From Clostridium sp. CAG:221 (GTDB lineage: Bacteria > Bacillota > Clostridia > Clostridiales > Clostridiaceae), in assembly GCA_000435835.1 (NCBI GenBank), contig FR883427.1, positions 1 to 64,000 of the forward strand: a stretch of DNA of 64,000 bases, given 5' to 3'. Under the pieces are notes generated by a model. That model was not told where the DNA came from and did not search any database. It was given only the letters and a program-made list of their open reading frames with translations. The translations under genes were made by a program, and so were the position numbers. Position 1 is the stretch's first letter; every line of letters starts with the position of its first letter. Positions 44,020-52,556 of the stretch are shown here, in pieces.

Positions 44020-44931
44020 ATGAAAAAAATATTTTGCTGTTTATTTATTTTTTTAGGAATTATTTTCTGTACTAATAAATACTATGTTTTTGCAATGAAA
44101 GAAACAGAAGATAATGATGAGTTAAAGAAAAATTTATTTTCACTAATAAAGGGATATAGTGACTATATATCATCAATTGAAAAAAATGAAAAAGGTGAAA
44201 TTTTTATAATCACAAAGAATAATACTAGAATAATATATGATGATTTAAAAGATAAATCAGTAAATGAGAAATTTATTAATCCAGATTTACAAGATTTATT
44301 TTTTGAAAGCTATCCGCTACAGCCTATTAGAAAGGTGATGGAATTAAACAAGGATCCAGGAAGACTAAGAAACTATAAATTATTAAATAATGTTTACGGT
44401 AGTAGTAAAAGTGAAATTGAAAAAAATTTAACTACTATTAATACCAAATATGGTAATATAATTTTTAATAAATGTAATAATGCTGCTGAAAATTTAAAAA
44501 AAGCTTTGGATGAAGTTTGGATTGCATCTTGTGATGATGCAAAAATTAATAATTTTGTAATGCCAATCAGTGGTACGTATAATTACAGAGTTATTCAAGA
44601 TACTGGAATGTTAAGTCCTCATTCCTATGGCATTGCCATAGATTTAAATAGAAATGATGCAGATTATTGGAAGTGGGTACCAAGAGAAAAGGGTGATAGT
44701 AGAATAGCTATTTATCCAAAAGTAATAGTAGAATCTTTTGAAAAGTATGGATTTGTATGGGGGGGTAAATGGTCTCATTTTGATATTTTACATTTTGAAT
44801 ATAAACCAGAAATTATAATTAGAGCACAGTATTTTTTTGAGGATGACAAAAATGAAGCTTGGGATTATAATATTCCTAAAGATGATAAAAATATAGAAAT
44901 TATTAATTTAATTAATGAAAAAATAAATTAA
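44020..44931 (+). CDS. Secreted M15-type D,D-/L,D-peptidase (VanY-like)
   Basis: The 303-residue protein has a signal peptide (about 1-25, ending YYVFA). It has M15 zinc-peptidase motifs: SPHSYGIAIDLN (His and Asp ligands, near 205) and WSHFDILHFEY (His ligand, near 255). It probably trims peptidoglycan stem peptides outside the cell. ATG 44020 follows GGTGATG and starts the signal peptide; an in-frame ATG at 43948 would add a polar 24-residue extension. It follows the VanW gene after a terminator, and both act on the envelope. Confidence 0.82.
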   Translation: MKKIFCCLFIFLGIIFCTNKYYVFAMKETEDNDELKKNLFSLIKGYSDYISSIEKNEKGEIFIITKNNTRIIYDDLKDKSVNEKFINPDLQDLFFESYPLQPIRKVMELNKDPGRLRNYKLLNNVYGSSKSEIEKNLTTINTKYGNIIFNKCNNAAENLKKALDEVWIASCDDAKINNFVMPISGTYNYRVIQDTGMLSPHSYGIAIDLNRNDADYWKWVPREKGDSRIAIYPKVIVESFEKYGFVWGGKWSHFDILHFEYKPEIIIRAQYFFEDDKNEAWDYNIPKDDKNIEIINLINEKIN

Positions 44932-44979
44932 TTAAATTAACATAGATTATTATAATTTTTATAATAGAGAGGTGAAATT

Positions 44980-45213
44980 ATGGCGGGAAAGAATGGAAAA
45001 AAGATTTTTTTAGGAGCACTTTCAGCAATAGCAGCTTCAGTTGCAGCTGGAACTATGATAAAGAATAAAATAAGTGAAAAAAATAAAAAAAATAAAAAAG
45101 AAAAAGGACTTTATTATACTGTTTCATTAGAAGATTTATACAATTCATATGATGACAAAACATTAAGTGAAGAAGAAATGATAAATGAAATTAAAAAAGA
45201 AAGTTCACTTTAA
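44980..45213 (+). CDS. Small hypothetical membrane-associated protein
   Basis: The 77-residue product has a basic start, a small-residue hydrophobic segment (about residues 8-26, Ala/Gly-rich), a run of Lys/Asn, and an acidic tail (LSEEEMINEIKKE). GAGAGGTG precedes ATG. It is not recognised. The composition and good ribosome binding site support a real gene. Confidence 0.6.
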   Translation: MAGKNGKKIFLGALSAIAASVAAGTMIKNKISEKNKKNKKEKGLYYTVSLEDLYNSYDDKTLSEEEMINEIKKESSL

Positions 45214-45245
45214 AAAATAGTTAAGCTTGTTAGCTTAGCTATTTT
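45213..45245 (+). terminator. Terminator-like hairpin
   Basis: AAAAATAG(t)TAAGC pairs with GCTTA(g)CTATTTT directly after the small gene. The T-tract is limited to the stem. Confidence 0.55.
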
Positions 45246-45297
45246 AAAAAAAAATATCCAATATTATAAGTAAATTCTTTATTATAGTGGGAAAATG

Positions 45298-45306
45298 TGC
45301 TATAAT
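45298..45306 (+). promoter_or_regulatory. Extended -10 promoter of the SCIFF gene
   Basis: TGCTATAAT is an extended -10 motif 37 bp before the SCIFF start codon. The -35 region (near 45278) is weak. Confidence 0.55.
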
Positions 45307-45342
45307 AACTGTTGTTATTAATAGAAAATGGAGGATTTGTAC

Positions 45343-45480
45343 ATGAAACATATTAAGACAATTAACAAGACTAACATCAAGAATAGCTTAAGCAAACCAG
45401 GCTGTAAGGAATGTGCAAACTCATGTCAATCAGCTTGCAAGACTTCTTGCACAGTTGCTAACTTAGAATGTGAAGTATAG
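45343..45480 (+). CDS. scfA: SCIFF ranthipeptide precursor (six cysteines in forty-five)
   Basis: This gene encodes exactly 45 residues with six cysteines (C21, C24, C28, C32, C36, C43). The leader reads MKHIKTINKTNIKNSLSKPG and the core is CKECANSCQSACKTSCTV onward. The count and spacing are diagnostic of SCIFF, a ribosomally made peptide nearly universal in Clostridia, in which Cys-to-Thr thioether bonds are installed by the radical-SAM maturase. GGAGG (45330-45334) precedes the ATG with 8-nt spacing. The maturase lies 180 bp downstream. The mature product has been linked to quorum sensing and metabolism in some clostridia, but its role is unsettled. Confidence 0.95.
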   Translation: MKHIKTINKTNIKNSLSKPGCKECANSCQSACKTSCTVANLECEV

Positions 45481-45489
45481 TTAAAAAGT

Positions 45490-45518
45490 GGCAGTAACTA
45501 TAATGCTTAGTTACTGCC
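45490..45518 (+). terminator. Hairpin between SCIFF peptide and maturase genes
   Basis: GGCAGTAACTA pairs with TAGTTACTGCC (45490-45500 with 45508-45518). TATACTTTT follows, so termination may be partial, allowing more peptide than maturase mRNA. Confidence 0.6.
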
Positions 45519-45660
45519 TATACTTTTAAGAAATCAAAGAAAGAATACCTATAAATTGTAGCGTAAGTTAATAAAGTTGAATTATTAAGATTACTAAAGA
45601 AAAATTTATATATAGTGTAGTATTTAATAATAGCTGTATTGTTATAAGGAGGATGTATTA

Positions 45661-47013
45661 ATGTCATTAATTCATAAATTTAAACAAGGTGGAAAATGCT
45701 TTGTTTTAGATGTAAATACTGGAGCAGTTCATATAGTAGACGAGCTAGTATATGATTTAGTAGATGACAACAGATTAAGATCAAAAGAGGAGTTAGTAGC
45801 AGATTTTGGAGCTAAATATGGGGCTGATGTAGTTGAAGAAGCTTATGAAGAACTACAAGAATTAGTTGCTGAAGGAATTCTTTACACAGAAGATCAGTAT
45901 GAAGATATAGCTCATTCTTCAATGGATGATAGAGATTATATAAAAGCAGTATGTTTAAATATAATCCATGCTTGTAATTTAAGATGCAAGTATTGCTTTG
46001 CCGATGAAGGAGAATATAATGGACATAAAGGTAAGATGTCATTAGAAACAGCAAAAAAAGCAATAGATTATGTAGTTAAAAGAAGTGGTCCTAGAAAAAA
46101 TATTGAAATAGATTTGTTTGGTGGAGAACCAACAATGATGATGGATACAATCAAAGAAATTATTGCGTATGCTAGAGAAAATGAAGCAAAATGGAATAAG
46201 AGAATAAGATTTACCATGACCACTAATGCTACACTTTTAACTGATGAGATGATGGACTATATGGATAAGGAGTTAGAAAACATAATCCTTTCCATAGATG
46301 GTAGAAAAGAAGTGAATGATAAGGTAAGAATTAGATTTGATGGCAAAGGATCATATGATCAAATATTACCAAATATAAAGAAAATGGTAGCTAAGAGAGA
46401 TAAGACTAAAGCTCATACTGTAAGAGGTACATTTACAAGAGAAAATCTTGATTTCTACGAAGATGTTAAGATGATGGTAGATGAAGGATTTAGAGAAATA
46501 TCTATCGAGCCAGTTGTTTTAGAAGATGGACATCCGTTAGCTTTAAGAAAAGAAGACTTACCTAAAATATTTGAAAGCTATGATAAATTATATGATGAAC
46601 TAGTACAAAAGAAAGCAGAAGGAAAAGAGTTTAACTTCTACCACTTTAAAGTAGATTTAAACGGTGGTCCTTGCGTTTATAAGAGAATATCAGGTTGTGG
46701 AGCAGGATTTGAATATGTTGCAATAACGCCACAAGGTGAAGTTTATCCATGTCACCAATTTGTTGGTAAGGAAGAATATAAATTAGGAAGCATTTATGAT
46801 GATAGTTATAATGCAGATTTAGGAATGAGTTTTAAGAAAGCACATATATACAATAAGCCAAAATGTAGAAACTGTTGGGCTAGATTCTATTGCTCAGGTG
46901 GATGCCAAGCTAACAACATAGCGTTCAATAACGATATTAACAATCCTTACGATATTGGATGTCAAATGCAAAAGAAGAGAATTGAATGTGCTATAGCACT
47001 TAAGGCAGAATAA
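45661..47013 (+). CDS. scfB: SCIFF radical-SAM maturase
   Basis: The 450-residue enzyme has an N-terminal peptide-binding RRE-like region (about 1-90), the radical-SAM CxxxCxxC motif (C105, C109, C112, in ACNLRCKYCF), and a C-terminal SPASM domain with Cys-rich blocks (SGCGAGFEYVAITPQGEVYP, then CRNCWARFYCSGGCQAN) that bind two auxiliary 4Fe-4S clusters. It forms thioether links in the adjacent SCIFF peptide. AAGGAGGATG precedes ATG, and a strong terminator follows. Confidence 0.96.
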   Translation: MSLIHKFKQGGKCFVLDVNTGAVHIVDELVYDLVDDNRLRSKEELVADFGAKYGADVVEEAYEELQELVAEGILYTEDQYEDIAHSSMDDRDYIKAVCLNIIHACNLRCKYCFADEGEYNGHKGKMSLETAKKAIDYVVKRSGPRKNIEIDLFGGEPTMMMDTIKEIIAYARENEAKWNKRIRFTMTTNATLLTDEMMDYMDKELENIILSIDGRKEVNDKVRIRFDGKGSYDQILPNIKKMVAKRDKTKAHTVRGTFTRENLDFYEDVKMMVDEGFREISIEPVVLEDGHPLALRKEDLPKIFESYDKLYDELVQKKAEGKEFNFYHFKVDLNGGPCVYKRISGCGAGFEYVAITPQGEVYPCHQFVGKEEYKLGSIYDDSYNADLGMSFKKAHIYNKPKCRNCWARFYCSGGCQANNIAFNNDINNPYDIGCQMQKKRIECAIALKAE

Positions 47014-47014
47014 T

Positions 47015-47045
47015 AAAAAAACGAAGCAATAGCTTCGTTTTTTTA
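47015..47045 (+). terminator. Rho-independent terminator
   Basis: AAAAACGAAGC, short AAT loop, AGCTTCGTTTTTTT: a strong hairpin after scfB. Confidence 0.93.
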
Positions 47046-47090
47046 ATAAACAGCAGTAGCAGTTTATCAATTAAATTTTTAGGGGGTATT

Positions 47091-48308
47091 ATGCAAGAAT
47101 ATATATTAAAGAATGGTTTAAAGCTTGTGTATAAAAGTACTGATTCCATGTTGTCATCTATATCTATTGCACTAGATGCAGGTGCAGTAAGAGATACAGA
47201 GGGGAAGTTTGGGATTGCACATGTAACAGAACACATGATATATAAGGGTACAAGCAATAGATCAGAAGCAGAAATAAATAAAGAATTTAGTGAAATTTTT
47301 GGCTTTCAAAATGCCATGACTAATTATCCTTATGTAATATATTATGGAACATTATTAAGTGAGGATTTAGAAAAAGGTATAGAATTATATGCAGATTTAT
47401 TGATTAATACTACATTGGGAAATACTGGTTTTGAAGAAGAAATGGATGTTATTAAGGAAGAACTTAAAGAGTGGGATGAAGAAGTAGAACAATTCTGTGA
47501 AGATAGGTTATTCCTTAATAGTTATAAGGAGAGAAGAATAAAATATCCCATTATTGGTACAGAAGAATCTTTAGAAAAGATAACCATTGAGGATGTAAAA
47601 GATTTTTATAATAAATATTATTTCCCGAAAAACACAACTATAGTGATAATATCTCAAAAGAGTTTTAAAGAGGTAATTGATCTTGTTAGTAAATATTTTA
47701 GTGGTTGGAATAATATTGGATATAAAATACCTTTAAAAGAAAGTGAAAAGGCTGAAGGAAAGACTTATAAAGATAAAAGACATGGTATTAATACTGCAAA
47801 AGTTTTAATTACATATAATATTAGTGCTTTAAGTCATGAAGAAATAAAGGCTTTAAAAGTTTTAAATCAGTATATTGGTGAAGGTGTTAATTCCCTTTTA
47901 TTTGATAGTTTAAGAACTAAAAAGGGATTAGTTTATGATGTGTTAACTAGGATTAGCAATGAAAGCAGCATTGGATTATATAAAATTACTTTCAGTACTG
48001 CAGAAGAAAAAGTACAAGAAGCAATAAATTCAATTGAGAGTATTTTTGAGAATTTAGAAGAAACATTAAAAAGATTATCTAAAAAAGAAATTAATAGCCT
48101 TGTAAAAAGCTTGAAATTAAAGAGATTATTCAATGAAGAACAAAGCATAAGATTATCTAATGCAACAGCAATGTATGATGTTATGTTTGGTGATTATAAG
48201 TTATATCTTGATGAAATTGAGGGTTTAGAAAAAATAAATAAAGAAGATTTAATCAATGTAAGCACTAAAGTCTTCAAAGATAAGTGCGTAGAAATAATAA
48301 CAAGATAA
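47091..48308 (+). CDS. M16-family zinc peptidase (pitrilysin-like)
   Basis: The 405-residue protein has the inverted zinc motif HVTEH (H44, E47, H48) with the downstream Glu in EEEMDVIKEELKEW, followed by an inactive-type second domain. There is no signal peptide, so it is cytosolic. M16 enzymes degrade or process short peptides, and in several RiPP pathways (pqq, subtilosin) they cut leader peptides. Its place directly after SCIFF and its maturase makes a leader-processing role possible, although a terminator lies between them. AGGGGGT precedes ATG. Confidence 0.87.
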   Translation: MQEYILKNGLKLVYKSTDSMLSSISIALDAGAVRDTEGKFGIAHVTEHMIYKGTSNRSEAEINKEFSEIFGFQNAMTNYPYVIYYGTLLSEDLEKGIELYADLLINTTLGNTGFEEEMDVIKEELKEWDEEVEQFCEDRLFLNSYKERRIKYPIIGTEESLEKITIEDVKDFYNKYYFPKNTTIVIISQKSFKEVIDLVSKYFSGWNNIGYKIPLKESEKAEGKTYKDKRHGINTAKVLITYNISALSHEEIKALKVLNQYIGEGVNSLLFDSLRTKKGLVYDVLTRISNESSIGLYKITFSTAEEKVQEAINSIESIFENLEETLKRLSKKEINSLVKSLKLKRLFNEEQSIRLSNATAMYDVMFGDYKLYLDEIEGLEKINKEDLINVSTKVFKDKCVEIITR

Positions 48309-48328
48309 TATGAATATTTTTTTATAAA

Positions 48329-48364
48329 AAATGCCAAAGAGATAAAAACCTTTGGTGTTTTTTG
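48329..48364 (+). terminator. Rho-independent terminator
   Basis: AATGCCAAAG pairs with CTTTGGTGTT (two G-U pairs), followed by TTTTTG. Confidence 0.7.
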
Positions 48365-48497
48365 TATTTAGAAAACTATCTGTTTTACGGTGGGGCATGA
48401 TTATGTTAACAATTATGCTGTGGTAAAATATGTATTAATAAGAATGTATTTTCCATAGAATATAATATAGGTTAATAATTTAATAGGAGGAGTGATT

Positions 48498-49550
48498 ATG
48501 AGTAAGAGAGGAAAAGTAATGTCTATATTGGTTATGTGCTTATTGTTTTTTATAAGTTGTGAAAAAATAGATAGTTTTATAGAAAAGAATTCAGTAGATA
48601 CAGAAGAACAGATGGAGAGCACAGAAGGAACTATTAGTGACATAAGTAGTGATATTTCTAATGATATAGAAAATGAAATTAAAAATAATAAAGAATTGGC
48701 AACCGATTATTTTTGGCAAGATAAAATAACTGATGATACTGTGGCAGTGATTGTTAATAACATTACAGATGAAGAGTACAGTAGCTTAAATAATGTCGAA
48801 ACTGTTATTTTAGGTGATACAACTGAAGGAATTGTTGCTGTGGCAGCTATTGATGGTATTGATATGGAAATATGGTCTCTTGAATATAGTGAAGATGAAT
48901 TAAAGGAAAAAGAAATGATTCATAAGCGAAAAAGTATGAAGGTTAATGAAGCTATAAATATTGAAACACTTATTCCAGAAGGGACTCCAAGTTATAAGAT
49001 AAAGGGAAGTAGTAGTCAGGGAGATTTTCAGTATATTATCCAATATAATGGATTGAATGGTGGAAAGCATATAGAGTATATATCATATGGAGTAGATAGT
49101 ACCAATACTTCCAGTGAAAAATCTAAAATTAAAACCATGAAATGTAGACTCTTTTTCTTTGATGGTGTTAATATGCAACAATATTATATTGATAAGGAGA
49201 TAGCTGTTGAAGATAGGGCTGTTATAAAAGCACTTACTAAAGAACTACAAAAAGCAGAGCAGTATGATAATAATTTTTTAGCACTTAGTGATAAAGTGGA
49301 AATAACATCGGCTAAAGTAGAAAATGGAGTTTTAAAAGTTGAGTTTTCATCAGATTATACTTTGGATGAAACTTTAGGTAGTAGCACTGAGGATGGATTG
49401 TTAAATTCTCTAATTAATACCTATGGTTATAATTTAGGAGTAGATAAAGTTGCTATTTATTTTGGTAATGAACTTTATACTGGTGTAAAAGGAGAGTTAG
49501 AACCAGGATACTTTAAGGTAGACTTTAGCTCTGCAGAGATATATAGCTAA
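48498..49550 (+). CDS. GerMN-domain lipoprotein
   Basis: The 350-residue protein has a lipoprotein signal with lipobox FISC (C21), an acidic Ser/Thr-rich spacer, a central domain of unknown type, and a C-terminal GerMN-like domain (VENGVLKVEFSSDYTLDETL, NTYGYNLGVDKVAIYF). GerM relatives act at the spore or cell envelope, and this supports a spore-forming host. AGGAGG precedes ATG 48498 with correct spacing; an in-frame GTG at 48492 is too close. It stands alone. Confidence 0.77.
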   Translation: MSKRGKVMSILVMCLLFFISCEKIDSFIEKNSVDTEEQMESTEGTISDISSDISNDIENEIKNNKELATDYFWQDKITDDTVAVIVNNITDEEYSSLNNVETVILGDTTEGIVAVAAIDGIDMEIWSLEYSEDELKEKEMIHKRKSMKVNEAINIETLIPEGTPSYKIKGSSSQGDFQYIIQYNGLNGGKHIEYISYGVDSTNTSSEKSKIKTMKCRLFFFDGVNMQQYYIDKEIAVEDRAVIKALTKELQKAEQYDNNFLALSDKVEITSAKVENGVLKVEFSSDYTLDETLGSSTEDGLLNSLINTYGYNLGVDKVAIYFGNELYTGVKGELEPGYFKVDFSSAEIYS

Positions 49551-49653
49551 ATTATTTTCAGGTAATATTTGTGAGTAACTTACTAAAAAATGTGAACAAA
49601 TGAAAGAAACTATATTATAATATCATAGAAAAAACATTGAATGGAGAACTTAG

Positions 49654-51069
49654 ATGAGTAATAAAACACCTCTTTTAGATGAAGTATTAAAATATAAAAA
49701 GGAAGAAAATTTGATTTTTTCAATGCCCGGAAATAAATGTGGAAAGGTCTTTTTAAAAGATAATATAGGAAAAGAATTTGTAGACACCATGGGGTATCTT
49801 GATATAACAGAAGTGGATCCTTTAGATAACCTTCATGCACCTGAAGGAATAATATTAGAAGCACAGCAATTATTAGCAAAGACATATGGTGTGAAAAAGG
49901 CATATTTTATGGTTAATGGAAGTACTGGAGGTAATCTTTGTTCAATTTTTGCAGCCTTTAATGAAGGTGATGAGGTATTAGTTGAAAGAAATTGCCATAA
50001 GTCTATCTATAATGGACTTATTTTAAGAAAACTAAAAGTTAAATATATTGAACCACTAATAGATGAAAAGTTAGGAATATTTTTACCACCAGATAAAAAG
50101 AATATTTATGATGCCATAGAACAGTGTGAAAACTTAAAGGGAATTATTTTAACTTATCCAAGTTATTTTGGCATAACTTATGATATTGAAGAAGTTTTGT
50201 TAGATTTAAAGAAAAGAGGATTAAAAATAGTGGTGGATAGCGCTCATGGTGCTCATTTTATTGCCAATAACAAGTTACCTAAAGCTATTTATGGAATTCC
50301 TGATTATGTGGTTTTAAGTGCACATAAGACATTGCCAGCATTAACTCAAGGATCATATCTTTTATCTAATACAGATGATAATGCTGTAGAATTTTATCTA
50401 AATACTTTTATGACTACGTCGCCATCATATCTTATTATGTCATCGCTGGATTATGCAAGATATTATTTAGATGAATATGGTTATGATGAATATGAAAGAC
50501 TTATAAATAAGGCAGAAAAGTATAGAAGTATAATTAATTCATTAAATAAAGTTCATATAATATCCAAAGAGGATTTGGCAGAGGATTATGACATTGATAA
50601 GTCACGATATATTGTAACGGTGTCAAAAGAATACAGTGGTCATAAACTTTTAGAGTATTTAAGGGAGCAAAGAATACAATGTGAAATGAGTTTTGCGTCA
50701 GGCGTAGTTTTACTACTATCACCTATAAATGATGATGATGATTTTAAGAAACTCTTAAAATCATTTGAAAATTTGCAGCTTAAGGATATAAGACAAGATA
50801 ATTATTCTAAATATTATTCTTTTATTCCTAAAAAAGTATTGGAACCTTATGAGGTTTTTAAAAAAGAATGTAAGTATATAAAGATAAATGAGGCAGATAA
50901 AAATATTGCCTGTGAAGCTATAATACCATATCCTCCAGGAATACCACTTTTATGTCCTGGTGAAGTAATAACAAAAGAAGCTATAGATATCATTGATGAC
51001 TATATTAGCAATAATCGCTCAGTAATTGGTATAAAAAATAAAGAATATATTAAAGTTGTTATAGAATAG
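49654..51069 (+). CDS. Orn/Lys/Arg decarboxylase family PLP enzyme
   Basis: The 471-residue fold-type I enzyme has MVNGSTGGNLCSIFAAF, VDSAHGAHF and SAHKTLPALTQGS with the Schiff-base Lys at about 225, then a C-terminal domain with AIIPYPPGIPLLCPGE typical of this family. It lacks the N-terminal wing domain of large E. coli-type decarboxylases, so it is the compact Gram-positive (SpeA/YaaO-like) type. The product would be agmatine, cadaverine or putrescine. Substrate choice cannot be read here. GGAG precedes ATG. Confidence 0.88.
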   Translation: MSNKTPLLDEVLKYKKEENLIFSMPGNKCGKVFLKDNIGKEFVDTMGYLDITEVDPLDNLHAPEGIILEAQQLLAKTYGVKKAYFMVNGSTGGNLCSIFAAFNEGDEVLVERNCHKSIYNGLILRKLKVKYIEPLIDEKLGIFLPPDKKNIYDAIEQCENLKGIILTYPSYFGITYDIEEVLLDLKKRGLKIVVDSAHGAHFIANNKLPKAIYGIPDYVVLSAHKTLPALTQGSYLLSNTDDNAVEFYLNTFMTTSPSYLIMSSLDYARYYLDEYGYDEYERLINKAEKYRSIINSLNKVHIISKEDLAEDYDIDKSRYIVTVSKEYSGHKLLEYLREQRIQCEMSFASGVVLLLSPINDDDDFKKLLKSFENLQLKDIRQDNYSKYYSFIPKKVLEPYEVFKKECKYIKINEADKNIACEAIIPYPPGIPLLCPGEVITKEAIDIIDDYISNNRSVIGIKNKEYIKVVIE

Positions 51070-51121
51070 TAGAAATATATATGGGCAAAATAAATTAGAA
51101 TCGTATATGGGAGTTGATGTT

Positions 51122-51244
51122 ATGCATTATAGAGTAGCAGAATTAAATGAAAAAGAATTTCAAGCTGTGAAAAAAGTTGAAGCAATAATGGAAGAAGAAA
51201 CAGGTAAAAAATATGTTATGATTGCATGGGAAAAAGAAAAATAG
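51122..51244 (+). CDS. Small hypothetical protein (40 residues)
   Basis: The short gene encodes MHYRVAELNEKEFQAVKKVE and then a Glu/Lys-rich helix ending VMIAWEKEK. GGGAG precedes ATG by about 10 nt, and a strong terminator lies 6 bp after the stop. It is not recognised. The composition and gene signals suggest a real cytosolic small protein. Confidence 0.55.
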   Translation: MHYRVAELNEKEFQAVKKVEAIMEEETGKKYVMIAWEKEK

Positions 51245-51249
51245 TTATA

Positions 51250-51281
51250 AAAAAGTTAAGCAAAAAATTGCTTAACTTTTT
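51250..51281 (+). terminator. Rho-independent terminator
   Basis: AAAAAGTTAAGCAA, AAAA loop, TTGCTTAACTTTTT: a strong hairpin. Confidence 0.92.
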
Positions 51282-51416
51282 ATTCAACAAAAAATGATAT
51301 AATAAAAAGGACATAATTTAAAAAAAATACTAGAATTTATATTCTTTATAGTATATAATGTAATACCCGCAGGAAAAAAATAAGTAACTATAAAGATAAA
51401 GTATGAGGTAAAAATT

Positions 51417-52250
51417 ATGGAATTATTTGTTACAGATTTAGATGGAACATTATTAAATAGTAATAAAGAGGTATCTATAAAGTCAACTGAGATTTTGAAC
51501 AAGCTTATAGATAATGGTGTTAACTTTACAGTTGCTACGGCAAGAACACCTGCAACGGTTGTAGATTTATTACAAGATGTAAATCTAAAACTTCCAGCAG
51601 TATTAATGAATGGTGTATTGCTTTATGATATTAAAGAAGAAAAGTATATTAATATAAAAGAAATAGAAAAAGATACAGTAGATAAAGTGTTTGATATATT
51701 AAATAAATTTGATAAGAACGCAATGGTGTATGGAATAAGAAATAATCACTTATGGGTTTATCATAAAGAATTTGAATATTCATGGGAATATAATTTTTAT
51801 AAAGAAAGAGCTGATAGAAAACAAAAGACTTTCTTAAAAGTTGAAAATTATCAAGAGAGTATTAAGGAATCAAAAATAATTAACTTTATAGTTTTTGATA
51901 AATACGAAAAGATAAAAGGAATATATGAAGAACTTAAAAAGATAGATGAAATATCAGTTGAATATTATGAAGACATATATGAAAAAGGATGTTACTTCCT
52001 TGAGGCTTATAGTGCAGAGGCATCTAAAGCAAATGGAATTAAGCTATTAAGTGATTATATTGAGCATGACAAGCTTATATGCTTTGGTGATAATTTAAAT
52101 GATATACCAATGTTTGAATTAGCAGATGAATGTTATGCTACAGCAAATGCTGTGGAGAGTGTTAAGGAAATTTCCACAGATGTTATTGGAAGTTGCGACG
52201 AAGATGGTGTTGCATTATTTATGGAAAAGAAATTAAAAGTGAAAAGTTAA
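51417..52250 (+). CDS. HAD-superfamily Cof-type phosphatase
   Basis: The 277-residue hydrolase has motif I FVTDLDGTLLNS (D7 nucleophile, D9), motif II TVATAR, a C2B cap, motif III Lys in SKANGIKLL, and motif IV FGDNLNDIPMFELAD. Cof-type members dephosphorylate sugar phosphates, pyridoxal phosphate or flavin precursors, so the substrate is not predictable. It is a single-gene unit with a terminator after it. Confidence 0.9.
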   Translation: MELFVTDLDGTLLNSNKEVSIKSTEILNKLIDNGVNFTVATARTPATVVDLLQDVNLKLPAVLMNGVLLYDIKEEKYINIKEIEKDTVDKVFDILNKFDKNAMVYGIRNNHLWVYHKEFEYSWEYNFYKERADRKQKTFLKVENYQESIKESKIINFIVFDKYEKIKGIYEELKKIDEISVEYYEDIYEKGCYFLEAYSAEASKANGIKLLSDYIEHDKLICFGDNLNDIPMFELADECYATANAVESVKEISTDVIGSCDEDGVALFMEKKLKVKS

Positions 52251-52266
52251 TAATATAATTAATAAG

Positions 52267-52299
52267 ATTGATATGTTTGCATACATATCAATTTTTTTT
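52267..52299 (+). terminator. Rho-independent terminator
   Basis: ATTGATATGT, TTGCAT loop, ACATATCAAT, then T-tract. The rest of the gap to 52445 is plain AT-rich DNA with nothing recognisable. Confidence 0.9.
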
Positions 52300-52445
52300 A
52301 TATAAAAAAGCAAAAATTATAAAGATTACATAATTAATTTATCATAAAAAAGCACTACAAAATTAATTATAATCAAAATTTAATCGTATACATTGATAAA
52401 GTAATAAAAAAATCAAGATATATGTAACAAAAATGTAATTTTGTA

Positions 52446-52474
52446 TTGCATAAATGGTTTAAATGATATATTAT
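52446..52474 (+). promoter_or_regulatory. Sigma-A promoter of the sodium symporter operon
   Basis: TTGCAT (52446-52451) and TATTAT (52469-52474) have a 17-bp spacer. Confidence 0.65.
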
Positions 52475-52556
52475 ATAGAAAAGACAAAGAAAACGTAACA
52501 AATTAATAATAAAAAGGTTAATTATATGATAAATTGTTAAAATGGAGGAATGAAAA

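Noticed and set aside
42502..44931. VanW and VanY-like genes considered as a vancomycin-resistance cluster
   Set aside because: No vanHAX-type ligase or regulator genes are present; VanW and M15 proteins are common in clostridial envelopes.
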